This document shows positions 7,286 through 13,948 of a DNA stretch of 25,788 nucleotides, piece by piece. Made by a program: the position numbers and the translations under genes. Within the stretch, counting starts at the first letter, position 1. The number at the start of each line of letters is the position of its first letter. Under the pieces are notes generated by a model. It saw only the letters and a program-made list of their open reading frames with translations. It searched no databases and was not told the origin of the DNA. The DNA comes from JBLHIK01 sp047614005 (GTDB lineage Bacteria > Patescibacteriota > Minisyncoccia > Phycocordibacterales > UBA1006), in assembly GCA_047614005.1 (NCBI GenBank), contig JBLHIK010000009.1, positions 1 through 25,788 on the forward strand, read 5' to 3'.

Positions 7286-7654
7286 ATGTTTCCTCTCATT
7301 GCTCATGCTGCAGAGATAGATGTATTGGTGAGTGCTGTCAATAAGCACGTAATCAATCCTATCATCATGCTTCTTATGGTGATTGCATTTGTTGTTTTTA
7401 TCTTTGGACTCATTGAGTTTATGGGAAACAGTGCGAGTGATGATGCTCGAACAAAAGGAAAGAAACACATGATATATGGTATTGTAGGTCTATTCATTAT
7501 GGTATCGGCTCTTGGTATTATGAGCCTGATTACAGGAACTCTTGGTAATAAAGATCAGATAGATGTAAGGAGTGGGGAAGTAAAGCTCGACGACGGAGCT
7601 GCCTTACCTAATGCTCAGAACAATACAAATAAATCACAATTTCTTTCTTCATAA
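7286..7654 (+). CDS. small pilin-like membrane protein (third copy, shortened N-terminus)
   Basis: This 122-residue protein has the same two-helix layout, with helices at about residues 25-47 and 65-88. The loop is ARTKGKK and the shared motifs are GLIEFM and MIYGIVGLFIMVS. Unlike the two copies before it, it begins MFPLIAHAAE, which looks like only the cleavage end of a signal peptide. No upstream in-frame start exists before the stop of the previous gene, which is in the same reading frame 6 nt away. The first helix may serve as its own export signal. No ribosome-binding site is visible, so it is probably translated by coupling to the preceding gene. The tail is hydrophilic and rich in Asn and Lys. 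Confidence 0.75.
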   Translation: MFPLIAHAAEIDVLVSAVNKHVINPIIMLLMVIAFVVFIFGLIEFMGNSASDDARTKGKKHMIYGIVGLFIMVSALGIMSLITGTLGNKDQIDVRSGEVKLDDGAALPNAQNNTNKSQFLSS

Positions 7655-7700
7655 AGACCTATAAGCAGCTAAAGAACTATTTTATTTATCTAAATAAAAA

Positions 7701-7726
7701 AAGCCCTTACAATTGTAGGGGCTTTT
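7701..7726. terminator. bidirectional terminator between convergent genes
   Basis: AAGCCCTTAC (7701-7710) pairs with GTAGGGGCTT (7715-7724), with one G-T pair and an AATT loop. On the minus strand the stem is followed by a run of T (the A-run before 7703), a strong terminator for the membrane-protein gene ending at 7729. On the plus strand only a short TTTT follows, so it is weaker for the pilin cluster. Confidence 0.8.
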
Positions 7727-7728
7727 GC

Positions 7729-8421
7729 TTATTTTATTTTCAAAAATAAGTCGAGAGTAATTGGTCCATGAAAGCGAATATGATTCTTGTTTTTTGTGTC
7801 CGCTTTAGGGCATGTTGAGCATATTTTTCTACGAACACCATTAATATCCATATTAAAAGAATTTCCAGGTGTTGTATATTCAAAACGCATTTTTACATCA
7901 TGCGTTCTTTCAAATAATACGCTCTCATTTTCCTTGATTACAATAGTATATATACTTTCTTTATATTGAGAAAGTATATATTTTTTTCCATCAAGTGTAA
8001 ATTCTACAACCTCTTTCTTCTTACTAAAGCGATCTCTTTTATTAGAAGAAATTTGCTCTTGTGGATTATGATTTCTAGCAGGACCAGATTTGCTTACTTG
8101 ATTTACTTGATAAATCATCGAAATAAAAAGTAAAATACACACAACAATACATACGTACATAACCTCCCTTGAATAAGGGATAAAAACAGATGCTCGTCTT
8201 CTGTTGCGAACAATGTAATTAATAAAGATTATTATACATACAGTTACAATCAGTAAAAAGGGTAATCCTAAAACCGAAAGACACATAGCTGTTCCAATGA
8301 GAATTGAAAGATATTTCAATTCTATTGCTATTCTTATATTTCTATTTTTTCTTAAGTATAAAGCAAAAACAAAAAATAGAATACCTGTGATAAAAAAAGG
8401 CATATTATCCATGGTGTACAT
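7729..8421 (-). CDS. unrecognised membrane protein with soluble C-terminal domain
   Basis: I do not recognise a family in these 230 residues. About four hydrophobic segments occur in the first 105 residues (roughly 6-22, 36-52, 53-70 and 86-105), with basic stretches between them (RKNRNIR, RNRRR). A soluble, Lys-rich domain of about 125 residues follows and contains a CSTC pair near residue 205. The start is uncertain: ATGs at 8421, 8412 and 8403 are all in frame and none has a ribosome-binding site. I kept the longest. The gene has its own promoter with a -35 box and its own terminator. It is convergent with the pilin cluster and lies in an islet with the lipoprotein gene upstream. Its function is unknown. 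Confidence 0.65.
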   Translation of the reverse strand: MYTMDNMPFFITGILFFVFALYLRKNRNIRIAIELKYLSILIGTAMCLSVLGLPFLLIVTVCIIIFINYIVRNRRRASVFIPYSREVMYVCIVVCILLFISMIYQVNQVSKSGPARNHNPQEQISSNKRDRFSKKKEVVEFTLDGKKYILSQYKESIYTIVIKENESVLFERTHDVKMRFEYTTPGNSFNMDINGVRRKICSTCPKADTKNKNHIRFHGPITLDLFLKIK

Positions 8422-8436
8422 TTTTAAATTAACAGT

Positions 8437-8455
8437 TTAGTGACTCGTTCACTAA
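8437..8455 (-). promoter_or_regulatory. hairpin at the 5' end of the membrane-protein mRNA
   Basis: TTAGTGA (8437-8443) and TCACTAA (8449-8455) form a perfect 7-bp inverted repeat with a 5-nt loop. The predicted start of the minus-strand transcript is near 8459, so the stem would lie at the extreme 5' end of the leader. It could be an mRNA-stabilising stem or a protein-binding site. Confidence 0.4.
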
Positions 8456-8465
8456 TCTTATATAT

Positions 8466-8494
8466 ATTATACCATACTTATATATAAAATGCAA
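8466..8494 (-). promoter_or_regulatory. promoter of the unrecognised membrane-protein gene
   Basis: Read on the minus strand, TTGCAT (8494-8489), a 17-nt spacer ending in TGG, and TATAAT (8471-8466) make a well-formed extended -10 promoter with a partial -35. The start codon is about 45 nt downstream, giving a leader of roughly 38 nt. The arrangement is nearly repeated at 9251-9279. Confidence 0.75.
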
Positions 8495-8530
8495 ATAAAA
8501 AAGGCTCATTTGATAAATCAAATGAGCCTT
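8495..8530 (-). terminator. terminator of the lipoprotein-like gene
   Basis: AAGGCTCATTTGA (8501-8513) and TCAAATGAGCCTT (8518-8530) pair perfectly around a TAAA loop. On the minus strand the stem is followed by six T residues, then ATTTGC. It lies 14 nt past the stop codon at 8545. This is a strong intrinsic terminator. Confidence 0.85.
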
Positions 8531-8544
8531 TCAGAATAGTCATA

Positions 8545-9045
8545 TTATCTGATTGTAGAAAAATCAGTTCTAAACCAAAACGCCACCGCATCCGTGACTT
8601 CATACTCAAGTAGTTGAGTATTGTACCTTATGTTAATATTGCCACCAGTGTTGTTGGCAATAACATAATAAATAGTACTTTCAGGAAATCTTTCTTGTTG
8701 AAGATCTCTGTCTATGTTATTGGTCAGCGCAGAGTATTGTCTGCGAAAAGTATTGATTCCCGTAAAATTTCTCAAAGACGCTTGTTCTCTGTAGATAAAT
8801 CCATTATTATCCATAATAAATACTGTTATGTATTTGTCAAGATTGGAGATATTACCCCATCGAACTGCGGACATAACGCTGTTGTTTCTTCCGTTTGCGT
8901 TAAAACTTCCCTGTGAGGCAAGACTTAATGCGTCAAGAGGGTTTCTGTTAGTAGGCCCTAGTAGGTTGTTTTTTTCGCAACTAAACAAAGTTGTTGCTAC
9001 AAGTAACATGATAACTATTCCTGGTATTTTTTTTGAATTTTTCAT
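8545..9045 (-). CDS. unrecognised lipoprotein-like secreted protein
   Basis: This 166-residue protein starts with a lipoprotein signal: basic MKNSKK, a hydrophobic stretch, then LFSC at about residues 20-23. C23 would be the lipidated residue. The mature part is rich in Asn, Arg and aromatic residues (NNTGGNINIRYN, AVAFWFRTDF) and looks like a small beta-rich domain. I do not recognise it. The lipobox and Asn-rich mature start resemble lipoproteins of Bacteroidota or spirochaetes more than typical Patescibacterial proteins, so transfer is possible. It has its own strong promoters, a leader of about 128 nt with competing stems, and its own terminator, so it is a single-gene unit. Confidence 0.7.
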   Translation of the reverse strand: MKNSKKIPGIVIMLLVATTLFSCEKNNLLGPTNRNPLDALSLASQGSFNANGRNNSVMSAVRWGNISNLDKYITVFIMDNNGFIYREQASLRNFTGINTFRRQYSALTNNIDRDLQQERFPESTIYYVIANNTGGNINIRYNTQLLEYEVTDAVAFWFRTDFSTIR

Positions 9046-9121
9046 AATTGTTTGTTTTTAGCGTTTATATTATTTGTATCAGATAAAAGGGGAGAACCTC
9101 TACTATCTGATACAAACAATT
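9046..9121 (-). promoter_or_regulatory. structured mRNA leader with two competing stems
   Basis: On the minus strand TTTGTATCAGATA (9116-9104) pairs perfectly over 13 bp with TATCTGATACAAA (9085-9073), with an 18-nt loop. A second perfect 10-bp pairing joins AATTGTTTGT (9121-9112) to ACAAACAATT (9055-9046), which directly touches the ATG at 9045. The two stems share 9112-9116, so they compete there. Opening or closing the start region would follow which stem forms. No known riboswitch class is recognised. Confidence 0.5.
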
Positions 9122-9179
9122 TATCAAAAAAAACTACGACTATGAAAAATGTATTTGTAAAAGTACTTTATTTATATAT

Positions 9180-9208
9180 ATTATATCAAATGATAATATG
9201 TTTGTCAA
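9180..9208 (-). promoter_or_regulatory. consensus promoter of the lipoprotein-like gene
   Basis: On the minus strand TTGACA (9208-9203), exactly 17 nt, then TATAAT (9185-9180) is a perfect sigma-70-type consensus, with TGA giving an extended -10 as well. Transcription should start near 9173, leaving a leader of about 128 nt before the ATG at 9045. Confidence 0.85.
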
Positions 9209-9250
9209 GTAATATTCTTCTTTAAAATCTTATTACCTAACTTCTTATAT

Positions 9251-9279
9251 ATTATACCATATATAATTATATAATGCAA
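9251..9279 (-). promoter_or_regulatory. second, distal promoter of the lipoprotein-like gene
   Basis: On the minus strand TTGCAT (9279-9274), 17 nt ending TGG, and TATAAT (9256-9251) repeat the design of the promoter at 8466-8494. It would add about 70 nt to the leader made from the consensus promoter. Between here and 9346 on the plus strand only the tRNA promoter is seen. Confidence 0.65.
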
Positions 9280-9301
9280 GTATTTTTATATAAACCTTAT
9301 G

Positions 9302-9329
9302 TTGTACTTTATTGGGAGTTTGATATAGT
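9302..9329 (+). promoter_or_regulatory. promoter of tRNA-Lys and truB
   Basis: TTGTAC (9302-9307), 16 nt, then TATAGT (9324-9329) preceded by TGA gives an extended -10 promoter. It ends 16 nt before the tRNA 5' end at 9346, a normal distance for a short 5' trailer. The -35 match is poor. Confidence 0.55.
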
Positions 9330-9345
9330 ATCTCTGTAGATACAT

Positions 9346-9418
9346 CCGCTCGTAGCTCAGTTGGTAGAGCAGCTGGCTCTTAACCAGACGGTCGTAGGTT
9401 CAAATCCTACCGGGCGGA
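9346..9418 (+). tRNA. tRNA-Lys (anticodon CTT)
   Basis: The gene folds as a full 73-nt cloverleaf. The acceptor is CCGCTCG/CGGGCGG with one G-T pair, and the D-stem is GCTC/GAGC. The anticodon loop CTCTTAA holds CTT, and the T-arm is GTAGG-TTCAAAT-CCTAC. The discriminator is A and CCA is not encoded, so it must be added enzymatically. The first anticodon-stem pair (27-43) is G-A, a mismatch. It reads AAG lysine codons. It is followed 22 nt later by truB with no terminator, so the two are probably co-transcribed. Confidence 0.93.
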
Positions 9419-9440
9419 CAAATAGATAGATATATACTAT

Positions 9441-10163
9441 ATGAAAAATGTAACAATACATGAAGGAATAGTATGCATCGATAAACCAAAAGGAATAAGT
9501 TCTTTTAAGGCACTGTCTGTGTTTCGCAGATGTTATGATATTGAAAGAGATGTAAAACTCGGACATGCTGGCACTCTCGATCCACGTGCTACAGGGCTTT
9601 TGGTGGTAGGAGTAGGAAAAGGTACAAAAGAGTTGCGACACATAGTAGGTCTCGATAAGAGATATGAAGCCACTATGCTCCTTGGAATATCTACTGATAG
9701 TGCTGATCTCGATGGAGTTGTGAAGGAAAAAAAAGATACTTCCTCTCTAGATGGAGAAAATATAAAAAAGAATTTGTTGTCGCTCGTTGGTACTCACCGT
9801 ATACCTATTCCTGCTTTCTCTGCCATGAAGTATAAAGGGAAGAGACTGTACGCTCATGCACGAGAAGGTAGAGAGACACCTGTGATTCCTCGAGATATGA
9901 CAGTATATGCTGTAGAAAATATATCGTGCGAGACAGTACCGTATTCATCTCTGTCGACTGAACAGATAGATGAGAAAGATGATATTTCAGCTGTGTTGGT
10001 TCGTTGTAACTTCCATGTAGAAAGTGGTGTATATATACGCTCACTTGCAGAAGAGCTCGGACGACGACTCTCTGTGCCTGGAACTCTTGCAGAGCTCAGA
10101 CGTACTCATGTGGGCGAGTACGCTCTTGATGGTTCGTATTCTTTGGATGACTGTATTATATAG
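9441..10163 (+). CDS. truB: tRNA pseudouridine-55 synthase TruB
   Basis: TruB converts U55 in the T-loop of tRNAs to pseudouridine in the cytoplasm. The 240-residue protein has the family's KPKG start motif and the catalytic loop GHAGTLDP, with D47 as the nucleophile. It also has PAFSAMKYKGKRLY and, near the end, SGVYIRSLAEELG. It ends soon after the catalytic domain, so the C-terminal RNA-binding PUA domain of longer TruB proteins is missing or very reduced. The gene follows tRNA-Lys closely and probably shares its transcript, placing the enzyme beside one of its substrates. No ribosome-binding site is visible. MscS follows but has its own promoter inside the 3' end region. Confidence 0.95.
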   Translation: MKNVTIHEGIVCIDKPKGISSFKALSVFRRCYDIERDVKLGHAGTLDPRATGLLVVGVGKGTKELRHIVGLDKRYEATMLLGISTDSADLDGVVKEKKDTSSLDGENIKKNLLSLVGTHRIPIPAFSAMKYKGKRLYAHAREGRETPVIPRDMTVYAVENISCETVPYSSLSTEQIDEKDDISAVLVRCNFHVESGVYIRSLAEELGRRLSVPGTLAELRRTHVGEYALDGSYSLDDCII

Positions 10164-10185
10164 AGATGAGAAGAGATATCTCGTG

Positions 10186-10194
10186 TGTTATACT
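10186..10194 (+). promoter_or_regulatory. extended -10 promoter of the MscS-type channel gene
   Basis: TGTTATACT (TATACT at 10189-10194) lies 7 nt before the ATG at 10202. This spacing matches the other leaderless-type promoters here. It argues for the start at 10202 rather than the upstream in-frame ATG at 10166. Confidence 0.65.
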
Positions 10195-10201
10195 AGTGAA
10201 T

Positions 10202-11068
10202 ATGAATATGAATATAATAAATATAGTGAATCAAAACATCGTGCCATGGCTACTGAGCTCTGGTTTTAAAATCCTTATTATTATTATTAGCGCATGGGTT
10301 TTAAGCAAAATCATACACTCTTTTATAGAGAGGATTATACGCAAAGCAATACCTGCTCATTCTTTTAAGAGCCCTATGGCAGAAAAGAAGAGGGAAGATA
10401 CTCTTATCCGTATCTTTGATGGGAGTCTGAGTGTGATCGTGTGGATCGTTGCTATGATCATGATCATATCTGAATTCAATGTAGACATAGGCCCACTCCT
10501 TGCTGGAGCAGGCCTCATAGGTGTTGCTTTTGGTTTTGGTGCTCAATATCTTGTACGTGATCTTATCACAGGACTCTTTCTGATAATTGAAAATCAATTT
10601 CGAGTAGGAGATTATGTGTGCCTTGGTGGTACATGTGGAACAGTAGAGAATATTACTCTGCGAGTAACGGTCTTGCGTGATGCTGATGGTATTGTACACA
10701 CTATTCCTAATGGTGAGATAAAAGTCACCTCTAATGAATCAAAAGATTTTTCTGGAATCAACCTTACTATTGGTGTTTCTTATGATTCTGATGTTGATAA
10801 AGTGCGCGATGTTGTGAATGCAGTAGGAGAAAAACTAATCTCTGACGATGAATGGAAAGATCTTATTATAGAAGCTCCACTTTTTTCTCGTATTCAAAGC
10901 TTTGATGATTCAGCGGTGATTATTCGTATTTCAGGGAAAGTCAAACCTCTCTCTCAGTGGGTAGTAGCAGGAGAGCTTCGTCGTAGGCTTAAAATAGCTT
11001 TTGATACAGACGGTATAGAGTTCCCATTTCCTCAACGTGTTGTCCGAAATATCAATATAGAAAAATAA
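10202..11068 (+). CDS. small-conductance mechanosensitive channel, MscS family
   Basis: This membrane channel opens under membrane tension to release solutes during osmotic downshock. From the start at 10202 it has 288 residues: hydrophobic helices at about 15-35 and 75-95, then the Gly/Ala-rich pore helix region GPLLAGAGLIGVAFGFGAQYLVRD split by charged ends. Next comes the family's beta domain with FRVGDYV, GTVENITLRVTVLRD, and HTIPNGEI followed by SNES. The C-terminal alpha/beta part ends in IEFPFPQ, as in MscS. The upstream ATG at 10166 would overlap the promoter, so I rejected it. It is followed after 4 nt by the nuclease-fusion gene, so the two are probably an operon. Confidence 0.93.
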   Translation: MNMNIINIVNQNIVPWLLSSGFKILIIIISAWVLSKIIHSFIERIIRKAIPAHSFKSPMAEKKREDTLIRIFDGSLSVIVWIVAMIMIISEFNVDIGPLLAGAGLIGVAFGFGAQYLVRDLITGLFLIIENQFRVGDYVCLGGTCGTVENITLRVTVLRDADGIVHTIPNGEIKVTSNESKDFSGINLTIGVSYDSDVDKVRDVVNAVGEKLISDDEWKDLIIEAPLFSRIQSFDDSAVIIRISGKVKPLSQWVVAGELRRRLKIAFDTDGIEFPFPQRVVRNINIEK

Positions 11069-11072
11069 GTAT

Positions 11073-11912
11073 ATGAGCAAAATGCAAATAACAAAACAGG
11101 GTGGAGGTAAGGAGAATTTTGATAGAGAAAAACTTTATGCTTCTCTTATTGCAGCTGGCTCAGATGCTACCTCTGCTGAGAAAATTTGTTCAAAAATAGA
11201 AGGAGAGTTTCGTCCCGGAATGAGTACGAGTCGACTATTTCGGCGAACTCTCTCTTATCTTGTGAAAGAGAGTATTGATCTTGCTGCAAGGTATTCTCTT
11301 CGTAGGGGTATGGCTGCGCTGGGACCGTCAGGGTTTGTCTTTGAACAATACCTCGAAGCTCTTTTGGTATTGCATGACTATCAGGTTCAGCGCAATCAGA
11401 TCATGGAGGGTGGATGTGGTATAGTTCACGAGATAGATCTGCTGGCTAAAAAAGATGACATACACTACATTATTGAAGCTAAGTATAGAAATGATATTGG
11501 TATTAAAACTCATATTGATGTTGTGATGTATGCAAAAGCACGCATGGATGATATTGCTGAAAACCAAAACAACAAAGGTGATCATAAAGAACACGTGAGT
11601 TGGCTTATGACCAATACTAAGTTCACAAGCAGCTCTACTATTTATGCAGAGTGCAAAGGGATGAAGCTCACAGGATGGTCATATCCAAAAGGTGATGATC
11701 TAGAAAAAATGATTGTCGAGAAAAAAGCATATCCTATTACTGTGCTTCCTGCTGTGACTCGTTTTGCTCGAGATCAGTTTATAAAGCACAACATGCTGCT
11801 CGTACAAGACTTGGCACCTTATAGTATAGAGCAGTTCCAGAAAGATTTTTCATTACCACGTTCTGTGGCAGAGAAAATTCATCTACAAGTTTCGGAGATA
11901 GTTACTTTTTAA
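11073..11912 (+). CDS. ATP-cone domain fused to a PD-(D/E)XK (Mrr-like) nuclease domain
   Basis: This 279-residue protein combines two recognisable parts. Residues about 4-85 look like an ATP-cone, the nucleotide-binding regulatory domain best known from ribonucleotide reductases and NrdR (NFDREKLYASLIAAG start). Residues about 88-200 look like a restriction-endonuclease-like fold: E91, then HEIDLLA with D122, then IIEAKYR with E135 and K137, the classic D...ExK active site of Mrr-type nucleases. The C-terminal 40 residues may form a helix-hairpin-helix (YSIEQFQKDFSLPRSVAEKI). Nucleotide-controlled DNA cleavage is inference. It sits 4 nt after MscS and 4 nt before the M3 peptidase, a tight three-gene run with no obvious shared function. 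No methylase is nearby, so a classical restriction system is unlikely. Confidence 0.8.
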   Translation: MSKMQITKQGGGKENFDREKLYASLIAAGSDATSAEKICSKIEGEFRPGMSTSRLFRRTLSYLVKESIDLAARYSLRRGMAALGPSGFVFEQYLEALLVLHDYQVQRNQIMEGGCGIVHEIDLLAKKDDIHYIIEAKYRNDIGIKTHIDVVMYAKARMDDIAENQNNKGDHKEHVSWLMTNTKFTSSSTIYAECKGMKLTGWSYPKGDDLEKMIVEKKAYPITVLPAVTRFARDQFIKHNMLLVQDLAPYSIEQFQKDFSLPRSVAEKIHLQVSEIVTF

Positions 11913-11916
11913 TACA

Positions 11917-13920
11917 ATGAAGAAAAAACACATACGAAAACCATATACTAAAAAAGATTTTGCATGGGTGTCATATACCTCTCTGGATATCAAGAGAGTT
12001 GTCGATAGATATATAGAGGAAGTAGGAAATGCTTATACTAAAATAAAGCAAATACCGAAAGGAGAACAAACATTTGAAAATACAGTACTGCTCTATAGTG
12101 GATTGGGTGAGGAATTTAACGGAGAGGATAGTCCACTGTCTCTTCTTATGTATCTCTCAGATAAAAAATCTGTGCGTGATGTGTGCCAGAAGTCATTTGA
12201 AAAAATCACAACTTGTTTTTTGAAGTTCTCTTATGATAAGGATTTATACAATGTTTTTGTAATCTATTCAAAAAATAATGCAAAAAAAGAAAAACTAAGA
12301 GATGAAGATAAAAAGCTTCTCACGGATATCATAGATAGTTTCAAGAAAAATGGAATAAATCTTCCAGAAAAAACCCAAAAAATACTACAGAAAAAATCTG
12401 AAAAACTACAGAAAATTGAAAGAGAATTTGCGCGAGCAGTAGATGAGTATGAAGATGAAATATGGGTTTCTGAGAAAGAGCTCGGTGGATTGCCTTTGGG
12501 ATATAAAGAAACTCTACAGAAAAAATCAGGAAAATATCGTGTTTCTTTGACCTATCCAGAATCTATTCCTTTTGTAAAATATGCACATCATGTTCCATCT
12601 CGAAAAAAACTCATTCAAAAACTCTCAAAACAAGGTGGAGCAATAAACAACAAAAGACTTTCTCAAATGGTGTTACTGAGGAATGAAATATCTCAGTTAT
12701 TAGGATATAAAAACTTTTCCGATATTACTATTGACGACGAAATGGCAAAGAAGACACTTAAAGTAGTAGATTTTTTGACGCAATTAAAAAAAGACCTCAA
12801 ACCTCTGTTTTTGAAAGAACAAAAAGAATTGCAAAAATACAAAGAGAAGAAAACAGGTGATAAAAAATCTATTGAGTATTATGAATCATCCTATTATGCG
12901 ACACAGTACAAAGAAGAGAAATTTTCTCTTGATGAAAAAGCATTAAGAGAATATTTTCCCTTACCACACGTACGAGATACGATGTTTGAAATATTTGGAC
13001 AGCTTTTTGATGTTTCTTTTTCCAAGAACACAACACTTCCTTTATGGCACAAAGACGTTGAAATGTATGAAGTACAAGAGAAAAGAAGCGGAGCTCTCGT
13101 GGGATATGTTGCCTTTGATTTCTTTCCGCGAAAGGGGAAATTTTCTCATATGGCCTGTTTGCCTGTTTTTGCAGGATATGAAAAGGGTTGGAAGAGTGAG
13201 GAATATAAAACACCTTTCTCTTGTATTATGGGGAATTTTCCTAAAGCATCGAAAAAAATCCCATCACTACTCTCAGTAAGAGAGGTAGAAACTCTCTTTC
13301 ATGAATTTGGACATTCAATGCATTGTGTTTTTGGTGATGCAGCTCTTGGTGAACAATCAGGTACTAATACTACATGTGATTTTGTCGAAATACCATCTCA
13401 GCTCTTTGAAGAATGGTTTTGGAATGATGAATGTTTAAGCAAGCTTTCTTTTCATTATGAGACTGGAGAGAAGCTACCTTCCGACATTCAGGCTCTTTTG
13501 CAAAAATCTAGAAAATTCAATACCGCTTCATTTACTTACGATCAGGTACTAAGCTCTCTCTATGATATAGAACTCTATACTACGAAAAACACACTCGCAC
13601 CTCATAAAAAATGGCAAGATACTCGAAAGAAAGCAGGCTTCAAATCGCAGGTTCCTGGATCACTTTTTCCTGCTGGATGGGGACACATGGAAGGATATGC
13701 AAGTAAATACTACTCATATCTATGGTCAGAAGTGTATGCCAAAGATGTATTTTCTTGTTTTGAAAAAGAAGGAATATTAAATAAGAAATTAGGCAAAAAA
13801 CTAAAAAAAGAACTTCTCTCTGTGGGTTCATCGCGCTCTGAGATGGAAAGCATAAAAGCATTTTTAGGACGAAACCCACGCAATACTGCATTCATTAAAA
13901 GCCTCACAGAAGGGAAGTAG
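11917..13920 (+). CDS. M3-family zinc oligoendopeptidase
   Basis: A cytoplasmic zinc metallopeptidase that cuts short peptides, in the thimet/oligopeptidase A/Dcp family. It has 667 residues, the usual length. The zinc motif HEFGH is at 462-466, the third ligand E491 lies in TTCDFVEIPSQLFEEW, and the substrate-binding HMEGYASKYYSY is at about 590-601. The N-terminal two-thirds are helical and Lys/Glu-rich, as in this family, and there is no signal peptide. It is the last gene of the run starting at MscS, with a 4-nt gap and no own promoter seen. It probably recycles peptides taken up or made by proteolysis, which would suit a reduced genome. Exact substrate preference cannot be told. Confidence 0.93.
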   Translation: MKKKHIRKPYTKKDFAWVSYTSLDIKRVVDRYIEEVGNAYTKIKQIPKGEQTFENTVLLYSGLGEEFNGEDSPLSLLMYLSDKKSVRDVCQKSFEKITTCFLKFSYDKDLYNVFVIYSKNNAKKEKLRDEDKKLLTDIIDSFKKNGINLPEKTQKILQKKSEKLQKIEREFARAVDEYEDEIWVSEKELGGLPLGYKETLQKKSGKYRVSLTYPESIPFVKYAHHVPSRKKLIQKLSKQGGAINNKRLSQMVLLRNEISQLLGYKNFSDITIDDEMAKKTLKVVDFLTQLKKDLKPLFLKEQKELQKYKEKKTGDKKSIEYYESSYYATQYKEEKFSLDEKALREYFPLPHVRDTMFEIFGQLFDVSFSKNTTLPLWHKDVEMYEVQEKRSGALVGYVAFDFFPRKGKFSHMACLPVFAGYEKGWKSEEYKTPFSCIMGNFPKASKKIPSLLSVREVETLFHEFGHSMHCVFGDAALGEQSGTNTTCDFVEIPSQLFEEWFWNDECLSKLSFHYETGEKLPSDIQALLQKSRKFNTASFTYDQVLSSLYDIELYTTKNTLAPHKKWQDTRKKAGFKSQVPGSLFPAGWGHMEGYASKYYSYLWSEVYAKDVFSCFEKEGILNKKLGKKLKKELLSVGSSRSEMESIKAFLGRNPRNTAFIKSLTEGK

Positions 13921-13933
13921 ATCATATATTTTG

Positions 13934-13942
13934 TGATAAACT
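13934..13942 (+). promoter_or_regulatory. weak extended -10 box before the DUF389 gene
   Basis: TGATAAACT has the TGn extension but matches TATAAT at only four of six bases (13937-13942). It lies 6 nt before the ATG at 13949, in line with other leaderless-type promoters here. Confidence 0.45.
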
Positions 13943-13948
13943 GTATAT

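Noticed and set aside
9142..9225. Short plus-strand frame of 27 codons (starts MKNVFVKVLY), hydrophobic
   Set aside because: It lies over the consensus minus-strand promoter at 9180-9208, has no promoter of its own that I can see, and its composition is what AT-rich DNA gives by chance.
8456..9280. Similar AT-rich blocks flanking the lipoprotein gene read as a mobile-element boundary
   Set aside because: Both blocks are explained as promoters of the same design; there is no transposase or terminal inverted repeat.
10166..10201. Longer N-terminus for the MscS gene
   Set aside because: The added residues would read through the extended -10 box at 10186-10194. The ATG at 10202 fits the 7-nt spacing.
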